Shown: positions 16,569-25,808, counted from the stretch's first letter. The stretch: 64,000 bases of DNA from Clostridiales bacterium (GCA_020860715.1 JAJBTU010000037.1:1-64000), one strand, 5' to 3'. Numbers and translations: made by a program. Notes: generated by a model not told the origin, from the letters alone.

Positions 16569-19500
16569 ATGGGATATAAGTGTCCGACATGTGGAAAAAA
16601 TGACATACGGATTTTTTCGAAAGGCAGCTGCGTTGTCTGCCACTGTGACGCCTGCGGCGGATGGAACGGACTGGAAGGCGACCAGAACGGAATGAACCGC
16701 CTGATTGAAGAATCCAAGGCGGAAGTAAAGAGAGAGGAAGCCTACAATCTGGCTCTTTCCCATGCGCAGCGTGCAAAGAAAGAGAATTCTCCCGAAGCCT
16801 ATATGAAAGCAAAAAAGGAATTTGATAATCTGGGAGAGTTTAAAGACGCGCAGCAGCAGGCGAAGGCCTGCTGGGACGCGGCGCACCGGATCAGCGTCAG
16901 GAAACAGAAACGCATCGGGATGATCGTGCTGGCCGCCGCTGTCCTGATTGTTGTTCTGGCATCTGCATATGTGGTGAAGGTGCTGCGGCCGTCACAGATT
17001 TACCAGCAGGCACAGACTCTCTATGAGGCCGGAGATTATTCGGGCGCTCTGGAAAAATACAATGCGGACGGAAATTATAAGGACAGCAAAAGCCGGGCAA
17101 TTCTCTGTACGGCCCTTTTGAACCTGCAGTCCGGAGATCCGGAAAGCGCTCTGCAGAGTCTGGTTTCCCTGCAGGAGGATGGAGAAAAGAAGCTGGCGGC
17201 GACATTGGCATCGGCTTTAAGCGATGCCGTAGCTTCCTGGCAGGAGGAAGGCATTTCGGCGGAGACTCTTCTCTGGATGCTGACACAGCAGGAAACCTTT
17301 GACCCGGATGGGGAGCTGGACGCGGAAACGCTGGCGCTGGAAGCACATTTGCTGCTTGCGGATACGGAAAACGCGGTGGACTGGTATGTGCCGGAATCGG
17401 ACGAGGACGCTGCGGAGCAGCTTATGATCCTGAGAACGGACGGCTCTGTGGAAGCATATCAGCTGACGGACACCGGAAATGAGACGCTGACACTGAACCG
17501 TGCCCAGCTGGCGGACGCTCTGCTGACATTTGGCTTGCGTCTGCTGGAAAACGATCCCGAGACGGCGCTTGCCTGTGACCTGACAGCACTGGAGGAACGG
17601 ACGGACACGGAAGCCCGTACGGCCTGCGTCAGTGCGTATCAGCAGTGTGCGTTAAAACATGAGGAGACGGAGGACTATGACTCGGCGCTGGCGGATGCGC
17701 TGGCGGGATTTGATATCAGCCCCTCCGCGGAGACGTTTACTTTCTATGTAGAACTGATGCAGCGGCGCTGTGCGGCTGAGGAAGATCAGGAGACAGGGAT
17801 TGCCCTGTGGAGAACTTTTATTGAAGAAACAGACGCATCCTTTGCTTATTATGAGATGGAAGACGAAACACAGGCCTATACCGCGCAGCTTTGCCTGAAT
17901 TATGCGCTTTCACTGGCTTCCTGGTGTGATGATGCCTCAATCGTGTGGTTTGAGGAAGCGAAAGCGGAAGGCGCGGATATCGAAGAAGGACTGACGGAGG
18001 CTCTGGGATATTTTACACCGTGCCGCACCAGCGTGGAACTTCGGATGATGCTTCTGGATGAACTGGAGGAAGGATCGGAAGCGTATGAGGAGCAGGAAGC
18101 CCTGCTTTCTGATGAACTGATACAGCTGCTTGACGGAAATGGGAGCGCTGCTGCGCTGACAGATGCGACGGACCGGCTGGTACTGCTTTTGTGGGCGGTG
18201 GAGCTGGACGCGCTGGCAGAAGATACGGATGTGATGAGTCTGTATTATGCTGCGCTGGAGGATGCGGCCGGTGCGGCCACCATGCTTGGCTATACTTATG
18301 AGGACTGGAATCAGAATGGATGGCCGGACCTGATCGGGCTGGATGCACAGGGTCGGCTTGTGGATTATTCTGTGACATCTGAGGAGGTCCTCTGCTATAC
18401 ACAGGAGGAAAGCGGCTTTTCAGACATGCAGATTCTGGAAGACGATCAGGTACGTGTTCTGGCAATGGATGCGGAAGGCACAGCTTTTGCGGTCTATGTG
18501 ATGGAAGACGGTGTGCCGGTGAGACAGTTCGCTGTCGACGGCGTTGTGTCTCTTACACAGTCGGATCATACGCTGACCTATGATGTGGCGCTGGAATGCA
18601 GCATTGAGCGGTATCAGAGGTGTACCTATGAAATAGGAGTCAGCTCCGACCAGGCCGTTGAGCAGGAAATCCTATGGCCGGAGGAAGACTATCCTCTGCC
18701 GGAGACGCCTCAGGCAGCTGTGGAGCAGGCTCTGGAGGCATATGCGCTTGGACTCGATGAAGAATATGCGCTGCTGGTGGCTGAAGGAACGATTGATGGA
18801 TGGATGTCTTATGAGATGCTTGGCACTCTGCCGGCTCCGTCATTCCCGCTTTCTCTGACAGCAGACAGTTATTGGTCTGAGGATGGTTTTGAACTGGTTC
18901 GTGCGGCATACGCAGCCGCTGACGGTACGGTTATCCGCTATTTTACGCTGAATCAGGATGAAGCCGGCGTCTGGAGGCTGGCCGGTGTCTCTGAAACGGC
19001 TCTTATGGAGGAGACAGAGAGTACCGGGGAGCCGGATGAAAATGAGGAAAACACAGAAGAGGAAGACACTGCAGAGTCATTGAGCCTGCTGCTCTGTCTG
19101 AATCAGGAATCGCAGGATATGCTCACCGAGGCAGGAGAGAGCCGGACCTATGAGGTCATTCTTCCCTATGACGCAAGGGTGTACATGTCCTGGCAGTCCG
19201 GGTCTGAGAATGGTTCCAAAACGGCTTATCAGGTCGTACTCTGCAAGGAGGACGCGCAGAACGATCCGATCTTTTCCTACAGCCTGAAAGCATCCGCGTC
19301 GACGCAGCAGTCCCAGACGATGCTTCTTTCGGCAGGAACCTATCAGCTGACTGTGACGGCGGGAGAACAGGATTTTGGAGAGTATACGGTGGCGCTGCTG
19401 GCGGAAGCCGGTATTGTGATCGAGGAAGAGTCGAACGATGAAGTGGGGACTGCAAATACGATTGGGACGAACGCAGCAATCTATGCCACACTGAGCGAGG

Positions 19501-20870
19501 AGACGGATGCGGACTTCTACAAGTTTATACTGGAGAATCCGGCGTCGGTGACGATTCAGCTGGATGCAGATGCGGAGCAGGAATTTCAGGTCTCTCTGTA
19601 TGCGCAGCTTCCGAACGAGGAAAATACTTATCAGACGACGATGGTGAACAGCCTTGCCGGCGGAGGAACGACAGAGACGACAGCGCTGGCCGCGGGAAAT
19701 TATATTGTGAAGGTAGAATCGGATGGGGAATGGACCGGCGATGAATATGCGCTGACGGTGCTGGCGGAGGAAAACGAGAACGGAGAAGCAGAACCAAATA
19801 ATACATTGGCGACCGCGACTCCGCTGCAGACCGGCAGCGAGATTCAGGCAGCGGCCGGCACAAACGGTGATATTGATTATTTCTCCTTTACTCTGGACAC
19901 TGCATCGAAAGTGGGCGTGTCATTTGCATTCCCGGTGACCACGAGTGATAAGGAGACCTACACGATTTCTCTGGTATCTGATTCAGATGCGGTGATCTGG
20001 AGCGCTTCTGCAATCGGTACGGAGGGAACCGTTACATCCGCTGACCTTGTCCTGCCGGCAGGAACGTACGCGGTAAAGATAGAAAATCTTAAATGGAGCA
20101 GCAGCAATGACAACAGCTATTCGCTGCTGGTTTCCGCGGAAACGGTTGATGCGGAGACGGAACCGAATGACAGCCTGACTTCGAACGCTACAGAGCTGGC
20201 ACTGAACACAACGGTTTACGGAAGCATTCTGCCTCTTACGGAAGGGCAGACGCAGGACATTGATAATTATACATTTACGCTCGAGACGGCGGGTTGTGTG
20301 ACCGTGCAGCTTGATTATGAGGAGCAGGATGCTTCTTCATCGGTTTATCAGATTACGCTTGCGGATGCGGATGCGGTATCCATATGGAGCGGAACGGCAT
20401 CCGGCAAGGAACAGGTGCTTACCAGCGGGCAGATCTGGCTGGACGCCGGAGTCTACCTGATCCAGCTGCGGGAAGGGAAACAGAATACTCCTGCCGCATA
20501 TCAGCTGAGTGTGGCCTGTGAGACGGATGAGTACAGCGAGCGTGAGATCAACGATACCGAAGCGGTTCCTCTGACATTAGGGACGCCGATACATGGCTCA
20601 GTGGCGACGGAGACGGATGTAGACTGTTTTGCGTTTACTCTGACGGAGCAGACAACCCTGCATCTGACCTGCAGCGCGGCGGAAGCCGAATCAGGCAGTT
20701 TGCTCCTTACGATTCTGCAGGATGGAGAGGCACTCTGGGACAAAGAATTTCTTCTGGCAGAGGGAGAGATGAGCCAGTCGCTTCAGATCCCTGCAGGCAG
20801 CTATGTGCTTGAGGTAAGCGCCGGCGAAGACTGGAGCAATGCCGCTTATGAGTTAAGTCTTGGAAATTGA
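16569..20870 (+). CDS. Giant zinc-ribbon / TM / PPC-repeat membrane protein
   Basis: 1433 aa. A cytoplasmic zinc ribbon opens the protein (Cys5, Cys8 with Cys26, Cys29; Cys21 and Cys24 are alternatives), then a helical repeat (EFDNLGEFKDAQQQA). One TM helix (about 117-138) is followed by a second TPR-like repeat (YEAGDYSGALEKY) and a long acidic helical region (about 150-600). A calcium-loop-like DWNQNGWPDLIGLD (FG-GAP type) comes next. From about 820 on there are roughly five PPC-like beta-sandwich repeats, each with a D-x-D-x-[FY]-x-F-x-L core, preceded by E-P-N-[DN] (DADFYKF, DIDYFSF, DIDNYTF, DVDCFAF). N-in/C-out topology is inferred. Start 16569 follows GGGGGAAAA. It may link the cytoplasmic ESCRT-like parts to the cell surface. 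Confidence 0.75.
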   Translation: MGYKCPTCGKNDIRIFSKGSCVVCHCDACGGWNGLEGDQNGMNRLIEESKAEVKREEAYNLALSHAQRAKKENSPEAYMKAKKEFDNLGEFKDAQQQAKACWDAAHRISVRKQKRIGMIVLAAAVLIVVLASAYVVKVLRPSQIYQQAQTLYEAGDYSGALEKYNADGNYKDSKSRAILCTALLNLQSGDPESALQSLVSLQEDGEKKLAATLASALSDAVASWQEEGISAETLLWMLTQQETFDPDGELDAETLALEAHLLLADTENAVDWYVPESDEDAAEQLMILRTDGSVEAYQLTDTGNETLTLNRAQLADALLTFGLRLLENDPETALACDLTALEERTDTEARTACVSAYQQCALKHEETEDYDSALADALAGFDISPSAETFTFYVELMQRRCAAEEDQETGIALWRTFIEETDASFAYYEMEDETQAYTAQLCLNYALSLASWCDDASIVWFEEAKAEGADIEEGLTEALGYFTPCRTSVELRMMLLDELEEGSEAYEEQEALLSDELIQLLDGNGSAAALTDATDRLVLLLWAVELDALAEDTDVMSLYYAALEDAAGAATMLGYTYEDWNQNGWPDLIGLDAQGRLVDYSVTSEEVLCYTQEESGFSDMQILEDDQVRVLAMDAEGTAFAVYVMEDGVPVRQFAVDGVVSLTQSDHTLTYDVALECSIERYQRCTYEIGVSSDQAVEQEILWPEEDYPLPETPQAAVEQALEAYALGLDEEYALLVAEGTIDGWMSYEMLGTLPAPSFPLSLTADSYWSEDGFELVRAAYAAADGTVIRYFTLNQDEAGVWRLAGVSETALMEETESTGEPDENEENTEEEDTAESLSLLLCLNQESQDMLTEAGESRTYEVILPYDARVYMSWQSGSENGSKTAYQVVLCKEDAQNDPIFSYSLKASASTQQSQTMLLSAGTYQLTVTAGEQDFGEYTVALLAEAGIVIEEESNDEVGTANTIGTNAAIYATLSEETDADFYKFILENPASVTIQLDADAEQEFQVSLYAQLPNEENTYQTTMVNSLAGGGTTETTALAAGNYIVKVESDGEWTGDEYALTVLAEENENGEAEPNNTLATATPLQTGSEIQAAAGTNGDIDYFSFTLDTASKVGVSFAFPVTTSDKETYTISLVSDSDAVIWSASAIGTEGTVTSADLVLPAGTYAVKIENLKWSSSNDNSYSLLVSAETVDAETEPNDSLTSNATELALNTTVYGSILPLTEGQTQDIDNYTFTLETAGCVTVQLDYEEQDASSSVYQITLADADAVSIWSGTASGKEQVLTSGQIWLDAGVYLIQLREGKQNTPAAYQLSVACETDEYSEREINDTEAVPLTLGTPIHGSVATETDVDCFAFTLTEQTTLHLTCSAAEAESGSLLLTILQDGEALWDKEFLLAEGEMSQSLQIPAGSYVLEVSAGEDWSNAAYELSLGN

Positions 20871-20910
20871 TGAAACCGGTAATGGAATACGCGTAAGGGA
20901 GGGAAAAACT

Positions 20911-22212
20911 ATGGCGTTACATATAACAGATGTATTGGAATACGGCGGTACACCGGAGGATCTTGTCTGGAAATCCGACATCGTCAATTTCAATAATAAT
21001 TCCAGGGTGATTGTTCGCGCCTCACAGGAAGCGGTTTACCTGAGCGGCGGCGTGATGAGTGAGACCATGGAATCCGGGACACATATTCTGAAATCCGGGA
21101 ACCTGCCGGGATTTCGCCGCATTCAGGGATTCTTCAACGGTGGGAAAACTGTGACGACGGGCGAGGTTTATTTCTTCAACCTTGCCGTAGTTCGGCCAAT
21201 CGAATGGGGAACCAGAGAAACGGTGGAGATGATGGATCCGGTTTACCATGTCCCGATTCGTGTGGGTGCCGGAGGCACCATGCATATTCAGGTTGCCAAC
21301 AGCCGCAAGCTGCTGGAAAAGCTGGTGGGAATGCAGGAATCTTTTACCAGAAAGCAGATGGATGAATTTTTCCGCGGTGTCATGGCAGGCTGTGTCGGCA
21401 ATCACTTAAGCAACGCGCTCTCTGAATGCGGAAAGAGCTCTCTTGAGTTTTCCAAGGAACTTCGGCAGCTGTCCGAAGATTTGAAAGACATTCTCTCAAA
21501 GGAATTTGAAGACTACGGACTGAAACTTGAGAAATTCTTTGTGGACCGTGTCCGTGTCGAGGATAAGGACATCCAGAAAGTTCGTGAGATTCTTACGAAT
21601 ACCGGAATTGATACGCTTCAGAATGAACAGGAAATGAAAAATGTTCTAAAGCGCGGCGAGATCGAGCGGCTGAAGGCGGAGAATGAGGCCGCCGTGAAAA
21701 AGGTCAGAGTCGATACGAATGTCTATGAGACGGTTGCTACCGGCCATGCGGAGAATGCCCTGAAAGCAGAGGAAGGCCAGGTACAGGCACAGACCAATGC
21801 GGCGCTGGGCATCACAGAGAAAGAGAAGCTGGCGTTTGGCGTGATGGACAACATTTCGGCAAACACAGGCGCTTCGACCGGAAGCGGTGAGATGTTCATG
21901 AGCGGCGGACCGTTTTCACAGGTGGGAATGGGAGCGGTGGTCCATGGCAATACCGGCGCAAATGCTGCGGCCGCCGTAGAAGGCGTGAAAGCGATCCTGA
22001 ACAACCAGGGAGTGACGCCGCAGCCGGCTGCTTCGCCTGCAGGACAGATGTCCGGGACTGCTGCTTCGGAAGATCCGGAAGAGAAACTAGCAAGGGAATA
22101 TAAGAGAGCACGCGATTTCCTGAAGCAGGATTTTGACGATGGTGTACTCACCCGCGACGAATACAAAGAGGAACTCGCGAAACTGCGCGAGAAGTATGCG
22201 AGCGGAAATTAA
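20911..22212 (+). CDS. SPFH/band-7-like protein (YdjI/virion-core type) with SHOCT-like tail
   Basis: 433 aa. The N-terminal part (about 1-230) fits the soluble SPFH-domain family (VIVRASQEAVYLSGGVM; GEVYFFNLAV; VPIRVGAGGTMHIQVANS; FVDRVRVEDKD). A charged helical segment follows (about 235-320), then a Gly/Ala-rich stretch. The end, DFDDGVLTRDEYKEELAKL, resembles a SHOCT module (G-x-L-T-x-x-E-[FY]). Start 20911 follows GGGAGGG. In Bacillus, YdjI-type SPFH proteins work with the PspA homologue LiaH-like/YdjF proteins at the membrane, and PspA is an ESCRT-III relative. An SPFH protein beside ESCRT-III-like genes is therefore meaningful context, though the partnership here is inference. Confidence 0.8.
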   Translation: MALHITDVLEYGGTPEDLVWKSDIVNFNNNSRVIVRASQEAVYLSGGVMSETMESGTHILKSGNLPGFRRIQGFFNGGKTVTTGEVYFFNLAVVRPIEWGTRETVEMMDPVYHVPIRVGAGGTMHIQVANSRKLLEKLVGMQESFTRKQMDEFFRGVMAGCVGNHLSNALSECGKSSLEFSKELRQLSEDLKDILSKEFEDYGLKLEKFFVDRVRVEDKDIQKVREILTNTGIDTLQNEQEMKNVLKRGEIERLKAENEAAVKKVRVDTNVYETVATGHAENALKAEEGQVQAQTNAALGITEKEKLAFGVMDNISANTGASTGSGEMFMSGGPFSQVGMGAVVHGNTGANAAAAVEGVKAILNNQGVTPQPAASPAGQMSGTAASEDPEEKLAREYKRARDFLKQDFDDGVLTRDEYKEELAKLREKYASGN

Positions 22213-22248
22213 ATTTATTATGCAGAAGGATATGAAAGGAGAAAGATC

Positions 22249-23103
22249 ATGAAAAAGAGAGCACTGTTGTTGGCTGCGGCGGTTTTGCTTACGCAGTCGG
22301 TTCCGGCTCTGGCAGAGGACCAGGCGGAGGATGTCACACTCATCGGAGGAAGCACGGCGGATGAGATTTCCGTTGGCGAAACGGTGGATTTGGGAGATTA
22401 TGAGATTACGGTCTCCAATGTTCTGGTTGATCAGAGCGCGGGTATTGCGGTAGCAGACCCGGCACATAAATATCTCAGTTTTGATGTTACGGTGCTGAAC
22501 TGGATGCTGGATGACCTGACGGTGGATCCGATCAACTCCTGGTCGGTAACCTATGCCGGAGAATATGATTACAGCTGTGCGGTATATGCATCTTCTGCAG
22601 TCGGCACATGGGAAGGCACGGCAGTATCTGATTCGGATGGACTGGAGATCAACTATATCATTGAAATTACTTCTCAGGATGAAGAGGGCAACCTGTCCGG
22701 TACGATGTCCCGTATGGCGGACGATGATCCGTCTCTGGTAGCTTCCACCTGGTATGTATATGGCTATTATGACAGCTCTAACGGTGAGATCTCACTGGCT
22801 TATGGGGACTATATTCAGGATGGATACGGAAGATCTTCCCTGCTGGGGAACCTGAAGGGCTCTGTTCTGGATGCGACAATGTTCTGGGAAGGCTTTACCG
22901 AGCAGGGAGAGATCGCTCTGACGATGAACGAGGACTCCATGACAGAGAATCTGTCTTACAGTTCGGTCATTGCACCGCTGGTAGAGCAGAATTATTCCAT
23001 CAACGTGCTGCTTCCGAACGAAGCTGCGGACGGCCTGGCGGGCGGATTTCTGGTACTGAATATGGTGGTTGGCGAAGAGACGTATACGGTCACCCTGGAG
23101 TGA
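22249..23103 (+). CDS. Secreted beta-sandwich protein A1, with inserted domain
   Basis: 284 aa. Signal peptide MKKRALLLAAAVLLTQSVPALA with a likely cut after ALA. The mature protein is all-beta (DUF4352/Ig-like): VGETVDLGDYEITVSNVLV then HKYLSFDVTVLNWM. The fold is split at about residue 115 by roughly 115 residues (SSAVGTWEGTAVSD... to ...TENLSYS), rich in G-x-W-x-G-x and alternating hydrophobics like a lipocalin-type strand set. It then resumes (IAPLVEQNYSINVLLPNEAADGL). The paralogue at 25058 has the same two halves joined by a short linker, which defines the insertion clearly. RBS GAAAGGAG precedes the start. Function unknown; extracytoplasmic. Confidence 0.75.
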   Translation: MKKRALLLAAAVLLTQSVPALAEDQAEDVTLIGGSTADEISVGETVDLGDYEITVSNVLVDQSAGIAVADPAHKYLSFDVTVLNWMLDDLTVDPINSWSVTYAGEYDYSCAVYASSAVGTWEGTAVSDSDGLEINYIIEITSQDEEGNLSGTMSRMADDDPSLVASTWYVYGYYDSSNGEISLAYGDYIQDGYGRSSLLGNLKGSVLDATMFWEGFTEQGEIALTMNEDSMTENLSYSSVIAPLVEQNYSINVLLPNEAADGLAGGFLVLNMVVGEETYTVTLE

Positions 23104-23116
23104 AAGGAGTAAAATC

Positions 23117-24061
23117 ATGAAAAAGAGAATAGCAATAATCGTAACCTCATGTATGCTGGCGCTGTCTCTGACGGGAATCGTATACGCGGAAGAAGAAGCG
23201 GCAGAGGAAACAGTTGAAATTATCGGGGCGGAAGAGAGCACTCTTGAACTTGGAGAAGCGGTAGAGCTTTCGGGCCTTACGGTTCAGACACAGAGCATGG
23301 AGGCTTATGCGGCGGAAGACGAACACTACGTGGAACTGTACGTGAGCCTGCTGCTCAAAAATACAGGAACGGAGGACTGTGATGTCTCAGAAGAGATGAC
23401 GGCTTCCCTCGACTATATGAGCCGCTATCAGTTCGAGATGGACATTGATCACTTCGTGTTCCCGACAGAAACAAAAAAGACTGTGACGGATTATGTACTG
23501 GATCCGCTCTGCGAGATGACGGTCGTACTTCATACGCAGATCCCGAACGCGGTTGTAGAGCGGGAAGGGGAACTGACGATGACAATCTCCTGCGGCGGCG
23601 ACAGCGAGGATTTTTCACTTAGCGTTTCTGACATTGGGACGGTTCAGGATACGAAATATGCGGCGAAAATTCCTTCTACGGCTCAGGTCTGGAACGGTCA
23701 CAGCTATGAGATTTATACCCCGAAAGATATGGGGATTGAAACCTATGACGAAGCGGAAGCATATTGTGAATCCCTCGGCGGACATCTGGCTACGATCACT
23801 TCCGCGGCTGAGAATCAGGTGATCCAGTATTTCAGAAACAGTGTATGGAATAAGGGCGATGTATTTTTCGGCTTCACAGATCAGGCCATCGAGGGTGTAT
23901 TTGTCTGGGAAAACGGTGAGGACTCGACCTATACCAACTGGGACGAGGGAGAGCCGAATGATAAGAGTGAGCAGGACTACGTGCAGATGTATTCCAACGG
24001 TACCTGGGATGATGATGATTTCGGTGACAACTTTGTCTGCGAATGGGATACAGTAGGGTGA
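23117..24061 (+). CDS. Secreted protein B1 with C-terminal C-type lectin-like domain
   Basis: 314 aa from MKKRIAIIVTS; signal peptide ending VYA|EE. Residues about 30-180 form a beta-rich domain shared with the next gene (YVELYVSLLLKN; SRYQFEMDIDHFVFPT; VTDYVLDPLCEM). From about 195 a C-type lectin fold follows: H-S-Y-E-I-Y, EAEAYCESLGGHLATITS, E-N-Q-V-I, FFGFTDQAIEGVFVWENG, T-N-W-D-E-G-E-P-N-D, Q-M-Y-S-N-G-T-W-D-D. The E-P-N motif matches mannose-type calcium sites in animal lectins; ligand here is unknown. Two Cys of the fold (Y-C-E and V-C-E-W) are present. Start 23117 (GAAAGGAG upstream) is preferred to the frame's first codon at 23069. Confidence 0.8.
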   Translation: MKKRIAIIVTSCMLALSLTGIVYAEEEAAEETVEIIGAEESTLELGEAVELSGLTVQTQSMEAYAAEDEHYVELYVSLLLKNTGTEDCDVSEEMTASLDYMSRYQFEMDIDHFVFPTETKKTVTDYVLDPLCEMTVVLHTQIPNAVVEREGELTMTISCGGDSEDFSLSVSDIGTVQDTKYAAKIPSTAQVWNGHSYEIYTPKDMGIETYDEAEAYCESLGGHLATITSAAENQVIQYFRNSVWNKGDVFFGFTDQAIEGVFVWENGEDSTYTNWDEGEPNDKSEQDYVQMYSNGTWDDDDFGDNFVCEWDTVG

Positions 24062-24144
24062 AGTCCTCATGTAATCATATGAAGTAATTTGTATCCAGAC
24101 TATGTATGTCTGAGTCGCATATCTGTTTTTTGGGAGGCGAATAA

Positions 24145-25020
24145 ATGAGCAGAAAGATAAAAGCCACATTGCTGGGCGTATGCATGCTGCTGGCAGTCAC
24201 ACCTGGAAGCGTTATGGCAGAATCAGTAGAGATCATAGGTGAAGATACAATCGCGGCAGGAATCGGTGAGGAGACGGAGGTATCGTCTCTGGTGATGCAG
24301 ATGGAAAGCATCGAAGCATACGAATCAACCGAGGAAGATTATGTGGAACTGTATGCGAATCTGCTGGTCCGAAATATGGATTATGAAGATTATGCGGTGA
24401 AAGAGGATCTGACTGCATCGATGCAATATATGTCCCGGTATGAGTTTGAGATGGATATTGAGGGGTTTGCATTTCCAACAGACCCCTCGCAGACAGTGAC
24501 GGACTATGTTCTGGATCCTCTGTGTGAGATGATTGTGCTTCTTCACGCGCAGGTGCCGTCTACGATTGCGGAAATGGAAGGGGAACTGCTGCTTACAGTG
24601 GAATGCAGCAAAGGAACAGCGCAGTTTTCTTTGTCGAGTGCGGACATCGGAGAAGTGAAGACAGGAACAAGAGTGTCGAAAATCCGGACAGAGCTGGTAA
24701 GCGAAGAGGAACGGGGGTATATCGGTATTTCTTATAACGAAATGACATCTGATCAGGTTGAAACATATGATATGCCGGAAGGATTGTACATAGCAGAAGT
24801 AGTGGAGGATAGTCCGGCGTATAACGCCGGAGTTATAGCTGGATATATTCTTACAGAATTTGACGGTATAAGTATAAGTACAACGGCGGAACTGCAGGAC
24901 CTCATTCAATATTACGCAGCAGGCGAAACAGTTTCTGTTGTGGTAAGCTATCAGTCTCAAGGCGAATATGTTGAGGAAACGCTGAGCATCACATTGGGCT
25001 TGCGTTCGGATTATCAGTAA
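24145..25020 (+). CDS. Secreted protein B2 with C-terminal PDZ domain
   Basis: 291 aa; signal peptide ending SVMA|ES. The N-terminal domain is a paralogue of the one in the preceding gene (YVELYANLLVRN; SRYEFEMDIEGFAFPT; VTDYVLDPLCEM). The C-terminal domain, from about 195, is a PDZ domain of the HtrA type: RGYIGISY, LYIAEVVEDSPAYNAGVIAG, ILTEFDGISISTTAELQD. No protease domain accompanies it. RBS GGGAGG sits before the start. The PDZ replaces the lectin domain of its neighbour, so these genes share a base and swap tips. Confidence 0.8.
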   Translation: MSRKIKATLLGVCMLLAVTPGSVMAESVEIIGEDTIAAGIGEETEVSSLVMQMESIEAYESTEEDYVELYANLLVRNMDYEDYAVKEDLTASMQYMSRYEFEMDIEGFAFPTDPSQTVTDYVLDPLCEMIVLLHAQVPSTIAEMEGELLLTVECSKGTAQFSLSSADIGEVKTGTRVSKIRTELVSEEERGYIGISYNEMTSDQVETYDMPEGLYIAEVVEDSPAYNAGVIAGYILTEFDGISISTTAELQDLIQYYAAGETVSVVVSYQSQGEYVEETLSITLGLRSDYQ

Positions 25021-25057
25021 TAAGACGATAATTGTCGGAAAAAGCGGGGTGAATGAA

Positions 25058-25615
25058 ATGAAAGCAAAATGCTTGTTTCTGGCGGCTGCCCTTTTGACAA
25101 TGACATGGTGTGAGGTGTATGCCGCGGAAGCAGAAGAAGTCCAGATTATCAGGAACACAGGAGAGCAGAGTCTTTCCGTCGGAGAGACGGTATCTCTGGA
25201 GAATTATGATATCACAATCTCAACCGTAGAAATTGCACAGACAGCGGGAAGCGCTGAGGCAGATCCTGCACACAAGTATCTGTGTTTCAGTGTTGAGATC
25301 CTGAACTGGATGGAAGAGGATATTACGGTGGATCCGGTTTCTGACTGGGCGATTTATTATGTGGATTATCGGTTTGGCTGTGCTTTGAATACAGAAGCAG
25401 AGACAATCGACTCAGAAGAAACTGATGAATCTCAGACAGAGACGACAGGCTCAGTAGAAACCGCAGAATCCCGGACGGTGATTGCCCCTCTCGTGAAAAA
25501 AGAGTTTTCCCTGTGTGTGCTGCTTCCAAATCTGGCAGCTGACGGATTGGAGAGCGGTGCTCTCACTTTGAGTCTTTCGATAGGAGACGAAACGTATTCT
25601 GCGATTTTGGAATGA
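25058..25615 (+). CDS. Secreted beta-sandwich protein A2 (short paralogue of A1)
   Basis: 185 aa; signal peptide ending VYA|AE. The fold matches the protein at 22249 in both halves (SVGETVSLENYDITISTVEI; HKYLCFSVEILNWMEEDITV; IAPLVKKEFSLCVLLPN). The middle is only a Ser/Thr/Glu-rich linker (EAETIDSEETDESQTETTGS) instead of the inserted domain. Start ATG 25058 follows GCGGGGTG; the GTG at 25049 overlaps that site. A strong terminator follows, so this gene closes the accessory region. Confidence 0.72.
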   Translation: MKAKCLFLAAALLTMTWCEVYAAEAEEVQIIRNTGEQSLSVGETVSLENYDITISTVEIAQTAGSAEADPAHKYLCFSVEILNWMEEDITVDPVSDWAIYYVDYRFGCALNTEAETIDSEETDESQTETTGSVETAESRTVIAPLVKKEFSLCVLLPNLAADGLESGALTLSLSIGDETYSAILE

Positions 25616-25647
25616 TTACCTGCGGATAATACTTTGGCATTTAGTAG

Positions 25648-25682
25648 ACAGCCGACCGGATGAACTACGGTCGGCTGTTTTT
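25648..25682 (+). terminator. Rho-independent terminator after the secreted-protein genes
   Basis: ACAGCCGACCG (25648-25658) pairs perfectly with CGGTCGGCTGT (25668-25678) over a 9-nt loop, followed by TTTTT. Confidence 0.92.
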
Positions 25683-25742
25683 AAGGCTCCTGTGAAAACG
25701 TGGCTTGCTAAGAGGTGCGGAACGTGGTAATCTAAGAAAGCG

Positions 25743-25808
25743 ATGGAACTGTATTCGTTTGCGGAAAGAAATATCAATGCGGATTTAAGAAGATTCGGGA
25801 GGCGGTAG
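25743..25808 (+). pseudogene. Short gene remnant (21 codons)
   Basis: The frame from ATG 25743 reads MELYSFAERNINADLRRF and ends at TAG 25806-25808. An in-frame stop precedes it. It looks like the tail of a gene of unknown type, and it lies immediately before the broken gene at 25813. Confidence 0.25.
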
